A stretch of DNA of 64,000 bases, taken from assembly GCA_029975965.1 (NCBI GenBank), contig JARKOV010000166.1, positions 1 through 64,000 of the forward strand. Reading direction: 5' to 3'. This stretch comes from Anaerolinea sp. (GTDB taxonomy: Bacteria; Chloroflexota; Anaerolineae; Anaerolineales; Anaerolineaceae). The notes beneath the pieces were generated by a model, which did no database searches, had not been told where the DNA came from, and saw only the letters and a list, made by a program, of their open reading frames with translations. This document shows, piece by piece, positions 19,519 through 30,803 of this stretch. Position numbers and translations under genes: made by a program. Numbering within the stretch: position 1 is the stretch's first letter; every line of letters begins with the position of its first letter.

Positions 19519-20997
19519 ATGCCCATCTCGATTGAGCTCATGTTCATCGCCATCGCCGTCCTGCTCATGTTAAGCGTGGTCGCCAGCAAGATTTCGGACC
19601 GCTTTGGCATTCCGGCGCTGCTGTTCTTCCTGGCCATCGGCATGCTGGCCGGCTCCGACGGGTTGGGCGGGATCTATTTCGACGATGCCCGCCTGGCGCA
19701 AAACATCGGCGTGCTGGCCCTGGTCATCATCCTCTTCTCCGGCGGATTGGACACCCAATGGGCGAAAATCCGCCCGGTGATTCAAGAGGGGCTGGTGCTC
19801 GCCACCCTGGGCGTGCTTTTCACCGCCGCCGTCCTGGGTGTGGCCGCCCACCTGATCCTGGGCGTGCGCCTGGTCGAAGGAATGCTGCTCGGCGCGATCA
19901 CCTCGTCGACGGACGCCGCAGCGGTGTTTGCCATCTTGCGCTCGAAGGGAGTGACCCTCAAGGGAAAGCTCACCCCGCTGCTCGAGCTCGAATCGGGCTG
20001 CAACGACCCGATGGCCGTCTTCCTCACCGTGGGATTGATTCAGCTCATCGCCAACCCGGCGCAATCGCCCTGGAGCCTGGTGCCGTTCTTCTTTCAGCAA
20101 ATGATCATCGGCGCGATCGCCGGTTACCTGGGGGGACGGCTGCTGCTGTTCCTGATCAACCGCTTCCGCTTCGGTTACGAGGGTCTGTATCCCGTGATGG
20201 TCTTCGGGATGATCTTGTTAACCTACGGCGCCACCAACTTGATCGGCGGCAGCGGCTTCCTCGCCGTGTACGGGGTCGGGCTGGTGCTGGGCAAGGAAGA
20301 ATTTCTGCACAAACGCAGCCTGTCGCGTTTCTACGACAGCCTGGCCTGGCTGATGCAGATCGGCATGTTCCTCACCCTTGGCCTGCTGGTCTTCCCGTCC
20401 AGGCTGGGGCCGGTGATCCTGCCGGGGCTGGCGCTGGCTGCCGTGCTCATTCTTTTCGCCCGGCCGATCAGCGTGTTCCTGACCACAGCCTTGACCCGCC
20501 TGTCCTGGCGTGAGAAAACCCTCATCTCCTGGGTCGGGCTGCGCGGTGCGGTGCCGATCATCCTGGCCACCTACCCCAAGCTGGCAGGGCTGCCGCAATC
20601 GGAGCTGATCTTCAACATCATTTTCTTCGTCGTGCTCACCTCGGTGTTGATCCAGGGTACGAGCATCCCGATGATGGCCAACTGGCTGAAATTGCAGTCC
20701 GACCGCACGACGCCGACCCCTTACCCGCTTGAGTCCGTTCCACAGTCCGGCTGGAAAGGCGAGCTGAAGGAAATCCAGGTGCCAGGAAATTCTTGGGCGA
20801 TCGGTAAAGCCATCTATGAGCTGGGTTTGCCCTACGAATACCTGATCGTGATGATCGCGCGGGGCGATGAATTCATCATTCCCAACGGCACCGTCGTCCT
20901 GCAACCGGGCGACCGACTGCTCGGCCTGTCCAGCCCAGAGCTGCGTGAGGATATCGAAAAGCGGCTGTCTGATACCAGAATCCAGAAACCCGGGTAA
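19519..20997 (+). CDS. Potassium/proton antiporter (CPA1, CvrA/NhaP2-like)
   Basis: 492 aa. About 12 membrane helices span residues 5-390, including FLAIGMLAGSDGLGG and the conserved LFSGGLDT and GLRGAVPIILA segments of monovalent cation/proton antiporters. A cytoplasmic TrkA-C (RCK_C) domain follows at about residues 415-485 (VPGNSWAIGKAI ... LQPGDRLLGLSS), typical of CvrA-type K+/H+ exchangers. No Shine-Dalgarno site precedes the ATG, in line with a leaderless message; an internal ATG at codon 8 is a less likely start. Transcription probably ends at the hairpin at 21019. Confidence 0.92.
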   Translation: MPISIELMFIAIAVLLMLSVVASKISDRFGIPALLFFLAIGMLAGSDGLGGIYFDDARLAQNIGVLALVIILFSGGLDTQWAKIRPVIQEGLVLATLGVLFTAAVLGVAAHLILGVRLVEGMLLGAITSSTDAAAVFAILRSKGVTLKGKLTPLLELESGCNDPMAVFLTVGLIQLIANPAQSPWSLVPFFFQQMIIGAIAGYLGGRLLLFLINRFRFGYEGLYPVMVFGMILLTYGATNLIGGSGFLAVYGVGLVLGKEEFLHKRSLSRFYDSLAWLMQIGMFLTLGLLVFPSRLGPVILPGLALAAVLILFARPISVFLTTALTRLSWREKTLISWVGLRGAVPIILATYPKLAGLPQSELIFNIIFFVVLTSVLIQGTSIPMMANWLKLQSDRTTPTPYPLESVPQSGWKGELKEIQVPGNSWAIGKAIYELGLPYEYLIVMIARGDEFIIPNGTVVLQPGDRLLGLSSPELREDIEKRLSDTRIQKPG

Positions 20998-21018
20998 CGG
21001 GGGATGCCCTTGAAGTAT

Positions 21019-21053
21019 AGGTGTTTGCGGGCGCTTCACATCCGCAAACACCT
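21019..21053 (+). terminator. Hairpin after the antiporter gene
   Basis: Perfect 12-bp stem AGGTGTTTGCGG (21019-21030) and its complement (21042-21053) with an 11-base loop, 21 bases after the stop. No clean T-run follows. Confidence 0.6.
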
Positions 21054-21083
21054 TAATGTCGGTTTCCCTTCATTGTGGGTCAA

Positions 21084-21096
21084 TGGTCAGTCAGAT
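21084..21096. repeat. TGGTCAGTCAGAT element, copy 2
   Basis: Same core as at 7206-7223 and 27752-27768. Here it lies between the ends of two convergent genes, which argues against a simple operator role for every copy. Confidence 0.3.
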
Positions 21097-21146
21097 AAAT
21101 TTTGGCGGGTTACCTGTCAAATTTCATTTAACAAACAACTCAGGGA

Positions 21147-22586
21147 TCACACACCTGCCTGAGTTTTCGCCGGGCGAGGCTCTTTGACCCAAAGCAGGGG
21201 TATGTTGGAGAGCAAGAACAACAAGCCGTAAATCGACATCAGCAGCACATAGCTGAGCTGGTCGGCGATGGGGCCGCCGATATATGCGCCAACCGCTCCC
21301 GCGCCGGCTCCGGCCAGGTTCGAGAGGCCCAGAAACGCCCCGGCCCGCTCGCGCGGCACCAGCTCGGTGCCCAGCGCCCAGCTCGCCGAATAGAACAGCC
21401 CCACGCCCGCGCCAATCACGCACCCGCCCACGTAAATCAAGGTCATATCCCCCGCCAGCACCACCACCAGTGTGCCCAATGCGCCGAGCAGCCCGCTGAC
21501 CGCGATGAGCAATTTCTTGCCCACCTTATCCGCCAGCCAGCCGCTGGGCACCGCCGCGAACAGGTTGAACACCCCCACGACCAGGATGATGTTGGCCGCC
21601 GGCCCGGCGGATTTTTCGCCCTTCAGGGCGGGGAATTTCTCCTGCAAAAAGTACAGCATGAAACCGGCCAGGTTGGTCGAGGCCACCAGCGAGGCCAGGC
21701 GGTTGACCACCCACCAGGTATAGGACCAGTTCGAACCGGCTTCCGGTCCCATGCCGGCCCGCATGCCGAGCGGCACGCCAACCACCACCGCCACCGCCAT
21801 CCCGGCCAGGCCGGCGGCGCCCGCCAATAGATATTTACCGGGCGCGGCCAGGCTGGCTGCCAGCGGCAGCACCGCCTTCACCGCCGCGCCGGTGCCCAGG
21901 ATCACCGCGGCAAAAAGCCCGGTCATCACGGTCAGGCGCACCAGCGGCTTCCAGGAAATCGGCTTGTCTTCCCCGGCGAAGGCTTCTTCCTTGACCAGCA
22001 GGGTGATGCCCATGCAGATCACCATGATCACCACCAGCACCACCAGCGAGGGCATCATCTGGCCCTTCGAGATCATCTCCCCGATCACCAGCGAGACAAA
22101 GACGAGCGGCAGCGGCAGCTCGAGCAGCGCCTTGATCCCCGAAGCCAGCCCGCGCTTGCTCTCCGGCACCAGGTCGGGGATGAAGCCGAGCGTGGCGGCG
22201 TTGGAGATGTTCGAGGTGATCATCGAGAGGATGTAGAGCAGCAGGAGCAGCCAGAAGCCGGTCGCCCCTTCCAGCCCGGCCAGCAGCCCCATGGCGAGGA
22301 TGACCACCACCTCCGACAGCGTGCCGATCACCACGTAGATGCGCCTGCGCCCCCAGCGCGTGCGGGTGCGGTCGGAGATGATGCCAAAAAAGGCCTGCGC
22401 CAGCAGCCCGGCCATCAAAGCCCACAGCCGGATGGTGCCGTAGGTGGCGCCCTTGACATCCTCGCCCATGAACTGCTGGATCAGCAACGGCACCACCAGC
22501 GGCCCGAGTGTCTGGGAGCGCGCGGTCAGGGCGAAATAATTGATGTTGATGGTGATGTAGTCGTACCATTTCAAGGGGCGCTGCAT
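21147..22586 (-). CDS. MFS transporter, probably sugar (GPH-like)
   Basis: 479 aa with about 12 predicted membrane helices. The loop after helix 2 contains GIISDRTRTRWGRRRIY, matching the D-x-x-R-T-R-x-GRRR pattern of MFS and glycoside-pentoside-hexuronide symporters. The extended ORF start (22784) was rejected: GAGGAGG immediately precedes the ATG at 22586, which begins MQRPLKWYDY. It lies divergent from the GH43 gene and near GH42, so an oligosaccharide or pentoside substrate is likely but unproven. Confidence 0.88.
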   Translation of the reverse strand: MQRPLKWYDYITININYFALTARSQTLGPLVVPLLIQQFMGEDVKGATYGTIRLWALMAGLLAQAFFGIISDRTRTRWGRRRIYVVIGTLSEVVVILAMGLLAGLEGATGFWLLLLLYILSMITSNISNAATLGFIPDLVPESKRGLASGIKALLELPLPLVFVSLVIGEMISKGQMMPSLVVLVVIMVICMGITLLVKEEAFAGEDKPISWKPLVRLTVMTGLFAAVILGTGAAVKAVLPLAASLAAPGKYLLAGAAGLAGMAVAVVVGVPLGMRAGMGPEAGSNWSYTWWVVNRLASLVASTNLAGFMLYFLQEKFPALKGEKSAGPAANIILVVGVFNLFAAVPSGWLADKVGKKLLIAVSGLLGALGTLVVVLAGDMTLIYVGGCVIGAGVGLFYSASWALGTELVPRERAGAFLGLSNLAGAGAGAVGAYIGGPIADQLSYVLLMSIYGLLFLLSNIPLLWVKEPRPAKTQAGV

Positions 22587-22783
22587 GAGAACCTCCTCAC
22601 CTGACCATCTGCATGACAATCCGCGTGCTGTTGATTGGTTAACCCCGCCGGCGCGCAGGGGTGCGCCCCCGGATTGGCCCGCCAGGATCTGGCATCCCCG
22701 ATCAAGGATTTGTGTCACAATTATAGGTGAAAACGGCCGGGCGCAGCCCTGCCGCAGCCTGATGAATTCGCTGTGAGGTTCCA

Positions 22784-24334
22784 ATGCGCATTGAAAACCC
22801 GATCATCCGCGGCACCAACCCCGACCCGAGCGTCTGCCGCGTGGGCGGCGATTATTATCTCGTCACCAGCACCTTCGAATACTTTCCCGGCGTGCCGGTC
22901 TACCACAGCACCGACCTGGTCAACTGGCGCCAGGTCGGTCACGCCCTCACCCGCCGCTCCCAACTCGACTTCGACGCCCGCCGCGCCGAGATGTTGGAGT
23001 GGTACGAGCGCATGAACGTGCCCAGCGCTTTCGGCATTTACGCGCCGGTGATCCGCCACCACAACGGCCTGTTTTACATGATCACCACCCACGTGGGCGG
23101 TCGCGGCAATTTCTACGTCACCGCCAGCGACCCGGCCGGGCCGTGGTCCGACCCGGTGTGGCTCGACCCGCACGTCTTCGACCCGTCGCTGTTCTTCGAC
23201 GACGACGGCAAGGTCTACTACACCCGGCGAGGCGAGCGAGGCGTCGTCCAGGCCGAGCTGGACCTGGCGGCGGGCAGGCTGATGGGGGAGCCGCGCAGGA
23301 TCGTCGAGAAATTCATCTGCAACGACATCGAAGGCCCGCACCTCTACAAAATCCGTGGCTGGTATTACCTGATGGCTGCCGAGGGTGGCTCGCGCTTCGG
23401 TCACTGCGAGGTGATCGGTCGCTCGGAGAGTCCCTGGGGACCTTTCGAGCCCTGCCCGCACAACCCCGTCCTGAGCATGCGCCACCTCGGGCACACCGCC
23501 GTCCGCGACACGGGCCACGCCGAGCTGGTGGAAGACGCCGCGGGCAACTGGTGGGTCTTCTGCCTGGGCACCCGCCACCGCCATTACAACAGCGCCAGCA
23601 TCCTCGGCCGCGAGACCTTTTTGGCGCCTTTGGAATGGAGCGCCGACGGCTGGCCGGTGGTCAACCAGGACGGCACCGTCCCGGAGCATTTCGAGACCAG
23701 CCGGCTGCCCGCCCAGGCAGCCCGCGCCACCTGGCGGGACGACTTCGACCAGGGGGCACTCGACCTGGCCTGGAAACACATCCACAACCCCATCGAACAG
23801 CTTTACTCGCTCAACGATCGCCCTGGCTGGCTGCGCCTGGCAGGCAGCCCCGACAACCTGGACGGAACCGGCGCGCCAACCTTTATCGGGAGGCGACAGG
23901 AAGATTTCGAGATGACCTTCGCCTGCCGCCTCGATTTCTAGCCCGGTGACGACCACGAAGAGGCCGGGCTGGCGGTCTACACCAACAACCACCATCATTA
24001 CCAGCTTGCGGTCACCCGCCGCGGCGGGCGGCGCGTGGCGCTCCTGCGCCGGCGCGCTGGCGACCTTGTCGCGGAGGGACAGGCGCTGCCGCTGGCCCCA
24101 GGCAACCTGCGCCTGAGCGTGGTGTGCGACGGCAACCGCTACGCCTTTTCCATCGCCACCGAAGGCCAGGCGGAGCAAGCGGCCGGCAGCGGGCTGGCGC
24201 GCCTGCTGGCCCCCGAGGTGGCCGATAACGTCTCGGTGTGGACGGGCGTGCACCTGGGCCTATACGCGAGCCGCAACGGGCGAGCCGGCGCCGCCCCCGC
24301 CTACGTTGACTGGGCCGAGTACCGCCACGGTTAA
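22784..24334 (+). pseudogene. GH43 beta-xylosidase/arabinofuranosidase interrupted by in-frame TAG
   Basis: The reading frame starts IENPIIRGTNPDPSVCRVGGDYY, the canonical GH43 beginning with the catalytic base Asp in NPDPS. It carries a five-bladed propeller domain, including the expected NDIEGPHLYK Glu region near residue 188. A TAG at 23939-23941 (codon 386) follows CLDF. The same frame then continues with PGDDHEEAGLAVYTNNHHHYQL and a beta-sandwich C-terminal domain to TAA at 24334. The total of about 515 residues is the usual length of two-domain GH43 xylosidases, so a single nonsense change or sequencing error is the simplest explanation. The catalytic domain alone might still be made, though the C-terminal domain normally shapes the active site. 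Confidence 0.88.
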
Positions 24335-24337
24335 CGA

Positions 24338-24369
24338 GGAAGGGCGAGGCAGAACCGCCTCGCCCTTCC
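24338..24369. terminator. Bidirectional terminator between GH43 and kinase genes
   Basis: Perfect 13-bp stem GGAAGGGCGAGGC (24338-24350) with a 6-base loop and complement at 24357-24369, lying exactly between two convergent genes. Confidence 0.75.
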
Positions 24370-24373
24370 ATGT

Positions 24374-25858
24374 TTAAGCCGCTTGAGCCTTAAGGCGCCG
24401 GTAGCGCTCATAGGCCTCGTCCCACGCCGCGCGCTCGCCCGGCGAGAACTCGCTCACCTCGAACGAGGCGCGCACCAGGGCGCGACCTTCGGCCAGCGAG
24501 CCGAGGTGCCCCAACGCGATCATCTGGGCCAGCGTGTTGCCGATGGCGGTGGCTTCCACCGGCCCGGCCAGCACCCGGCAGCCGGTGGCGTCCGCGGTGA
24601 ACTGGTTGAGCAGCCGGTTGCGCGAGCCGCCCCCAATGATGTGAATCACCGGGTATCTTCGCCCGTTGAGCAGCTCCAGCTTCTCCGCCACCCAGCGATA
24701 TTCCAGCGCCAGGCTTTCCAGCACGCAGCGCGCCACCTCGCCGTAGGTCTGCGGAACGGGCTGGCCCTGTTCGGCGCAAAATCCGCGGATGCGCTCGGCC
24801 ATGGCTCCCGGCGGGAAAAAACGCGGGTCGGAAGGCACGATCAACGAACGCAGCGGCGGCGCACCTCGCGCCAGCTCGGTCAATTCATCATAGGAGAAAT
24901 TTGCGCCGGCGCGCGCCCACTCGCGGCGGCACTCCTGCAGGGGGAACATGCCCATGATGTTCTTTAAAAAGCGGAAGGTGTGGTTCAATCCGCCTTCGTT
25001 GGTGAAATCCTCCGCCAGGGTCTGCTCGTTGACCAGCGCCGATGGGTTCTCGACGCCCATCAAGGACCAGGTGCCCGAGCTGATGTAGATGAAATCCCTG
25101 CCCTCCGCCGGGACAGCCGCCACCGCCGAGGCGGTGTCGTGGCTGCCCACCGCCACCACCGGCAGCGGCCTGCACCCGGCCTCCTCGGCGACCGGTCTGC
25201 GCAGGTCGCCCAACACCGTGCAGGGGCGCGTGACCGGCTGGAACAGGCCGGCCGGGATGCCCAGGCGCTCCAGCAAGGCAGTCGCCCAGGCCTCCTTGCG
25301 CGTGTCGAAGCACTGCGTGGTGGTCGCGTTGGTGAATTCGTTGGTCTTCACCCCGCTCAACCAGAAATTGAACAGGTCCGGCATGGTCAGCAGCGCTTTC
25401 GCCGCGCGCAGCGCCGGCGACCCGGCCTTCACCATCGCAAGAAGCTGGAAAAGCGTGTTGAGCTGTAAAAACTGGATGCCGGTCTGGGCGTAGATCTCAG
25501 CGCGCGGAACGAGCTGAAAGGCCTCCTCAACCATGCCGTTGGTGCGCTGATCACGGTAGTGGTAGGGGTTGCCCAGCAGCGTATCGTCCGCCGCCAGCAA
25601 GCCAAAATCCACCCCCCAGGTGTCCACGCCCAGGCTGGCCAGCTCCCCGCCGCCCCAGGCCACCGACCTGGCCAGCGCGCCCTGCATCTCGCTCCAGAAG
25701 CGCAGCACGTCCCAATGCAGGCTGTCGAGCACGCGCACCGGCCCGGTGGGGAAACGATGCAATTCCTCCAGGGCAAGCTTCCCGCCGGAGAAACCGGCCC
25801 CCATGGCGCGCCCGCTCTCCGCGCCGAGATCAAAGGCAAGATAGCGAACGATAGCCAT
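24374..25858 (-). CDS. FGGY-family kinase, rhamnulokinase-like
   Basis: 494 aa sugar kinase of the actin/hexokinase fold. The N-terminal phosphate loop LAFDLGAESGRAM is typical of rhamnulokinases. The conserved GVDTWGVDFGLL near residue 80, SHDTASAVAAVP near residue 240 and C-terminal IIGGGSRNRLLNQ adenosine-loop are all present. It would phosphorylate L-rhamnulose, or possibly L-fuculose, because the gene lies 86 bases downstream of L-fucose isomerase on the same strand and no separate fuculokinase is visible. Which substrate it takes cannot be settled from sequence alone. A GAGG-type ribosome site precedes the ATG. Confidence 0.85.
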   Translation of the reverse strand: MAIVRYLAFDLGAESGRAMGAGFSGGKLALEELHRFPTGPVRVLDSLHWDVLRFWSEMQGALARSVAWGGGELASLGVDTWGVDFGLLAADDTLLGNPYHYRDQRTNGMVEEAFQLVPRAEIYAQTGIQFLQLNTLFQLLAMVKAGSPALRAAKALLTMPDLFNFWLSGVKTNEFTNATTTQCFDTRKEAWATALLERLGIPAGLFQPVTRPCTVLGDLRRPVAEEAGCRPLPVVAVGSHDTASAVAAVPAEGRDFIYISSGTWSLMGVENPSALVNEQTLAEDFTNEGGLNHTFRFLKNIMGMFPLQECRREWARAGANFSYDELTELARGAPPLRSLIVPSDPRFFPPGAMAERIRGFCAEQGQPVPQTYGEVARCVLESLALEYRWVAEKLELLNGRRYPVIHIIGGGSRNRLLNQFTADATGCRVLAGPVEATAIGNTLAQMIALGHLGSLAEGRALVRASFEVSEFSPGERAAWDEAYERYRRLKAQAA

Positions 25859-25944
25859 TCCACCTCCAGGCTCTGTTTGGGCGCATCATTTTATTCCAGC
25901 ATCCACCGGCCGGCGGATGACCGGCCAGGCGATTCGACCGCCGC

Positions 25945-27741
<1,797 letters not shown>

Positions 27742-27751
27742 CCTCAACCTC

Positions 27752-27768
27752 CTAAGTGACCAGTCAGA
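27752..27768. repeat. CTAAGTGACCAGTCAGA element, copy 3
   Basis: Lies directly behind the ribosome site of fucI. It shares CTAAGTG-x-x-CAGTCAGA with the copy upstream of the inhibitor gene at 7206-7223, and could be a regulatory site. Confidence 0.35.
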
Positions 27769-27776
27769 CTGATTTT

Positions 27777-27816
27777 GATGGGTTATTTGGGGGACTTCGC
27801 CCCCAAATAACCCATC
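27777..27816. other. Perfect 17-bp hairpin in the fucI upstream region
   Basis: GATGGGTTATTTGGGGG and its complement flank an ACTTCG loop. It is 36 bases upstream of the fucI start, so it is either part of the fucI leader RNA or a barrier between genes. A UUCG-containing loop would make it very stable. Confidence 0.6.
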
Positions 27817-28094
27817 AATATTCATTGGATAAAGTACAAAGGAATGATCGATTGATTTAAAGTTCAATGTCAAACTGGGGGAGTACAGCGATCGGGGCTG
27901 GCGCTCCCTGGCACTTGCGCCCGGAGCAAGTGAGAGCCTCGTTAGAGACAGTAAATCGTGAAATTCCAACGAGATGCTTCGCTTCGCTCAGCAGGACACA
28001 ATAGCGGATGTTAAATTCCGGTTGACGAATCGCTACGTTTCCGATCCAGAGGCGATTTCCCATCATTCTACAATGAAAACCGGATCCGTCGTTT
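27817..28094. other. Intergenic region without a supported gene
   Basis: About 280 bases. It contains GAGATGCTTCGCTTCGCTCA (27971-27990), of the type found as a dispersed extragenic repeat in many bacterial genomes; only one copy is visible here. A short open frame on the minus strand runs through that repeat and looks spurious. Confidence 0.4.
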
Positions 28095-28607
28095 TCACTC
28101 GAAGGCCCCCTTGCCCCCTTCGGTGCGAAACACCTGCAGCAACCCGCGCCACTCGTCGTTGTTCATGCGCATTTCCTCGTAGTTGCCGCGCGTGTAGGTC
28201 TCGATCACCTTGTGCCAGAAGGCCTGGGCCGGGAGGTTGCTCTCTTCTTCCGCCACCCGCCAGCGCCCGGGGAACTGGTCGAACAAACGGGTCGCCGCCT
28301 CGCGACCAACCCCCCTGCGACGATATTTGCGCAGCACGAAGAACTCGGCAATCGAGTGCGTCGGGCTGGAGTAACCCTCGTGCAGCTCGCGAACCAGCGC
28401 GAAGCCGGCCAGCTTGCCATCCACGCGGATGAAGAACGCATGCCGCCCCGGTTCGGTCCAATAGTGGTCCAAATAGCGGTAACCGTACAGGCCATGCTCG
28501 TCGACGTCTGAATTTTCGTATTCGCTGAAATCGTACTGGTACAGTTCGAACAAATTGCGCAAAACAGGCTTATCATCGTATCCAACTGCTTGCAGCTCAA
28601 TTTCCAT
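28095..28607 (-). CDS. GNAT-family acetyltransferase
   Basis: 170 aa. The acetyl-CoA binding motif A appears as FFVLRKYRRRGVGREA near residue 90 (R-x-x-G-x-G/A pattern), followed by NLPAQAFWHKV near residue 128, the usual GNAT motif B region. The acceptor (amine, peptide or antibiotic) is unknown. AAAAGGA precedes the ATG at 28607; an upstream start at 28658 lacks a ribosome site. It is divergent from the secreted propeller gene, with fewer than 100 bases for both promoters. Confidence 0.85.
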   Translation of the reverse strand: MEIELQAVGYDDKPVLRNLFELYQYDFSEYENSDVDEHGLYGYRYLDHYWTEPGRHAFFIRVDGKLAGFALVRELHEGYSSPTHSIAEFFVLRKYRRRGVGREAATRLFDQFPGRWRVAEEESNLPAQAFWHKVIETYTRGNYEEMRMNNDEWRGLLQVFRTEGGKGAFE

Positions 28608-28703
28608 GCCGGGTTCCTTTTCTGGGCTGGCTCGGTCAAACTGGTACAGTATTTGCATTGTTCGTTTTCTATCTTATTTTACTATCGAGTGAGATCCAAC
28701 CCC

Positions 28704-30794
28704 ATGCGAAAAACCCTGCCCCTGCTCACCCTGCTCCTGTCTTTCGCGCTGCTCCCCGGGTCGATCGCCGTCTCGCGCGCCCAGGCTCCCGGCCCTTACC
28801 TCACCTATTTCCCGATCGTCGCCCGCACCGAGCCGCCGGTCTGGATTGGTCCCTACGGCGGGCACGTGGTGGTGGTCGCGCCCTCCCCGACCAACCCCGC
28901 GGTGATCTATGCCGGAACGTGGGGGGCGGGGGTGTACCGGAGCGAAGATGCCGGGGTCACCTGGTACCCGGCGCGCGGGGGGCTGTGGAACCTGCGCATC
29001 AATGCGATGGCGGTCAACCCGCAAAATGGGCTGGTCGTCTACGCCGGCACCTACGGCGACGGCGTGTTTAAGTCCACCGATGGGGGGCTGAGCTGGGTGC
29101 GCGCCAGCAACGGCATGCAGGCCGGCGCGGTGGTCTACACCATCGCCGTCGACCCGGAGAACCCCAACCGCCTTTACGCCGGCACGCGCGCCCTGGGCAA
29201 AGAAGGCCCTCCCTGGAGTGGCATCGTCTACAAGAGCAGCGACGGCGGCGCGAGCTGGAAAGCCGTGCTGCAGAACATCGCCGGGGTCGACCAGCAGGAC
29301 TGGGTGTACTCGATCGCGGTCCTGCCGCGCGACCCCAACCTGGTGCTGGCGGCTGCCCACGAATACGGCGTGTACCGCAGTTGGGACTACGGCGAAAGCT
29401 GGGCCGCCGCCAACAACGGCGTCACCGACGGCTCCGGGCGCGCCGTGGCCTTCGACCCACGCTACCGCAACCCCAGCACCGCCTACCTGGGGGTCTGGCA
29501 TCGCTCCGGGCTGTTCAAAACGACCAGCGACGGCGACAACTGGGAATTGATCACCGACGGGATCATCGACAGCAAAATCTACAGCATGGGGCTGGTGGTG
29601 GACCGGCTCAGCCCCAACCGGCTGTTCGCCGCCACCTTCGGCAACGGCGTGCTGCGCTCGACCAACAGCGGCGCGAGCTGGACCTCGGTTGGCTTCGCCC
29701 CCGACTGGGTCTACAGCGTGGCGGTCAACTCCGGCAGCAGCAGCATCGTCTATGCCGGGCTGGTCAACAACGGGCTGTACCGCAGCACCAACGGCGGCGA
29801 CAACTGGTCGCCAAGCTATTACGGCATCTCTGTCGTGCCGGTATCCTCGCTGGTCGCCATCCCCGGCGACCCCGCCAGCCTGTACGCCGGCACGACCAGT
29901 GTGCTGCGCACCACCAACCTGGGCGCTTCCTGGTCGACCGTCGGCAGCGGCCTGCCCACCGACACGGTCAACGAGCTGCTCCAGCACCCCGCCAACCCGC
30001 GGCTGCTCTACGCTCTGACCAACAGCAAAGGGCTGTACCGCATCGACCTCTCCACCTCGACGGGCTGGACGAAGCTGACCGAAGCGCCGCCCGCGGCGGA
30101 GGTCGCCCCGCACCCGCTGGACCAGGGCAACGCGCTGGAAGAATTGCTGCCCGGCGAAACCGGGTTGAATATCGCCCCCGCCGCTCTGCCGGGAGGCGCG
30201 CTGCTGGACATGGCCTTCGCGCCTTCCAACAGCAACGTGGCTTACCTCGGTTCGGGTGGCAGCGGGGTCTATCGCAGCGCAGACGGCGGCGCCACCTGGA
30301 CACCCGCCGGGTTGTCCGGCGCAACCGTGTGGAGCCTGGCGGTCAGCCCGGCAAATCCCAACCGGGTCTACGCCGCAACGAGCGCCGCAGGATTGGTGAA
30401 AGAAAGCCTGGATGGGGGAGCCACCTGGGGGAACACGACCCTGCCCGCCGTGACCCCTTATGCGCTGGCGTACCTGTCCAACGACCCTGCCACGCTTTTT
30501 GCCGGGACGAGCAGCGGGGTGTACAGCCGCACGGGCGACGGCGCGTGGTTGCTGCGTGGATTGAGCGGCTATACGGTCACCGCGCTCAATTCGCCGTCCA
30601 GCCGCCCGGGCTGGATCTTCGCCGGGACGACCGCCGGCGCGTTCTATTCGCCGGATGGCGGGAATAGCTGGCTGGCCGGACCGGCCGGTTTGGAATGGCT
30701 GGGGATCGAGTCGATCACCGTCGATCCCAACAACTTCCATTTTGTCTACTACGCCACCTCCTCGAGTGGGGTCTACCGGGTGGATATCCATTGA
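28704..30794 (+). CDS. Secreted BNR/Ycf48-type beta-propeller protein
   Basis: 696 aa with a signal peptide (MRKTLPLLTLLLSFALLPGSIAVSRAQA; cleavage after AQA is likely). The rest is a chain of Asp-box/BNR repeats of the form YRSxDGGxxW, for example VYRSEDAGVTW, VFKSTDGGLSW, VYKSSDGGASW, LRSTNSGASW, LYRSTNGGDNW and VYRSADGGATW, spaced about 40-50 residues apart. There are at least a dozen, enough for one or two sortilin/Vps10-like propellers. No catalytic sialidase motif is seen, so it is probably a structural, binding or glycan-recognition protein. No membrane anchor or sorting signal is seen at the C-terminus. Confidence 0.85.
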   Translation: MRKTLPLLTLLLSFALLPGSIAVSRAQAPGPYLTYFPIVARTEPPVWIGPYGGHVVVVAPSPTNPAVIYAGTWGAGVYRSEDAGVTWYPARGGLWNLRINAMAVNPQNGLVVYAGTYGDGVFKSTDGGLSWVRASNGMQAGAVVYTIAVDPENPNRLYAGTRALGKEGPPWSGIVYKSSDGGASWKAVLQNIAGVDQQDWVYSIAVLPRDPNLVLAAAHEYGVYRSWDYGESWAAANNGVTDGSGRAVAFDPRYRNPSTAYLGVWHRSGLFKTTSDGDNWELITDGIIDSKIYSMGLVVDRLSPNRLFAATFGNGVLRSTNSGASWTSVGFAPDWVYSVAVNSGSSSIVYAGLVNNGLYRSTNGGDNWSPSYYGISVVPVSSLVAIPGDPASLYAGTTSVLRTTNLGASWSTVGSGLPTDTVNELLQHPANPRLLYALTNSKGLYRIDLSTSTGWTKLTEAPPAAEVAPHPLDQGNALEELLPGETGLNIAPAALPGGALLDMAFAPSNSNVAYLGSGGSGVYRSADGGATWTPAGLSGATVWSLAVSPANPNRVYAATSAAGLVKESLDGGATWGNTTLPAVTPYALAYLSNDPATLFAGTSSGVYSRTGDGAWLLRGLSGYTVTALNSPSSRPGWIFAGTTAGAFYSPDGGNSWLAGPAGLEWLGIESITVDPNNFHFVYYATSSSGVYRVDIH

Positions 30795-30803
30795 GGATGG
30801 GCA

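Noticed and set aside
23939..23941. Stop-codon recoding (TAG as an amino acid) in GH43
   Set aside because: TAG ends an intact gene elsewhere in the window (GH29 at 35620), and no downstream recoding signal is visible.
27857..28066. 69-codon minus-strand frame in an intergenic gap
   Set aside because: Contains the ordinary translation of a GAGATGCTTCGCTTCGCTCA-type extragenic repeat and has no ribosome site.
28674..30791. 705-codon minus-strand frame opposite the propeller protein
   Set aside because: Low-complexity translation created by the repeats of the real gene on the plus strand.
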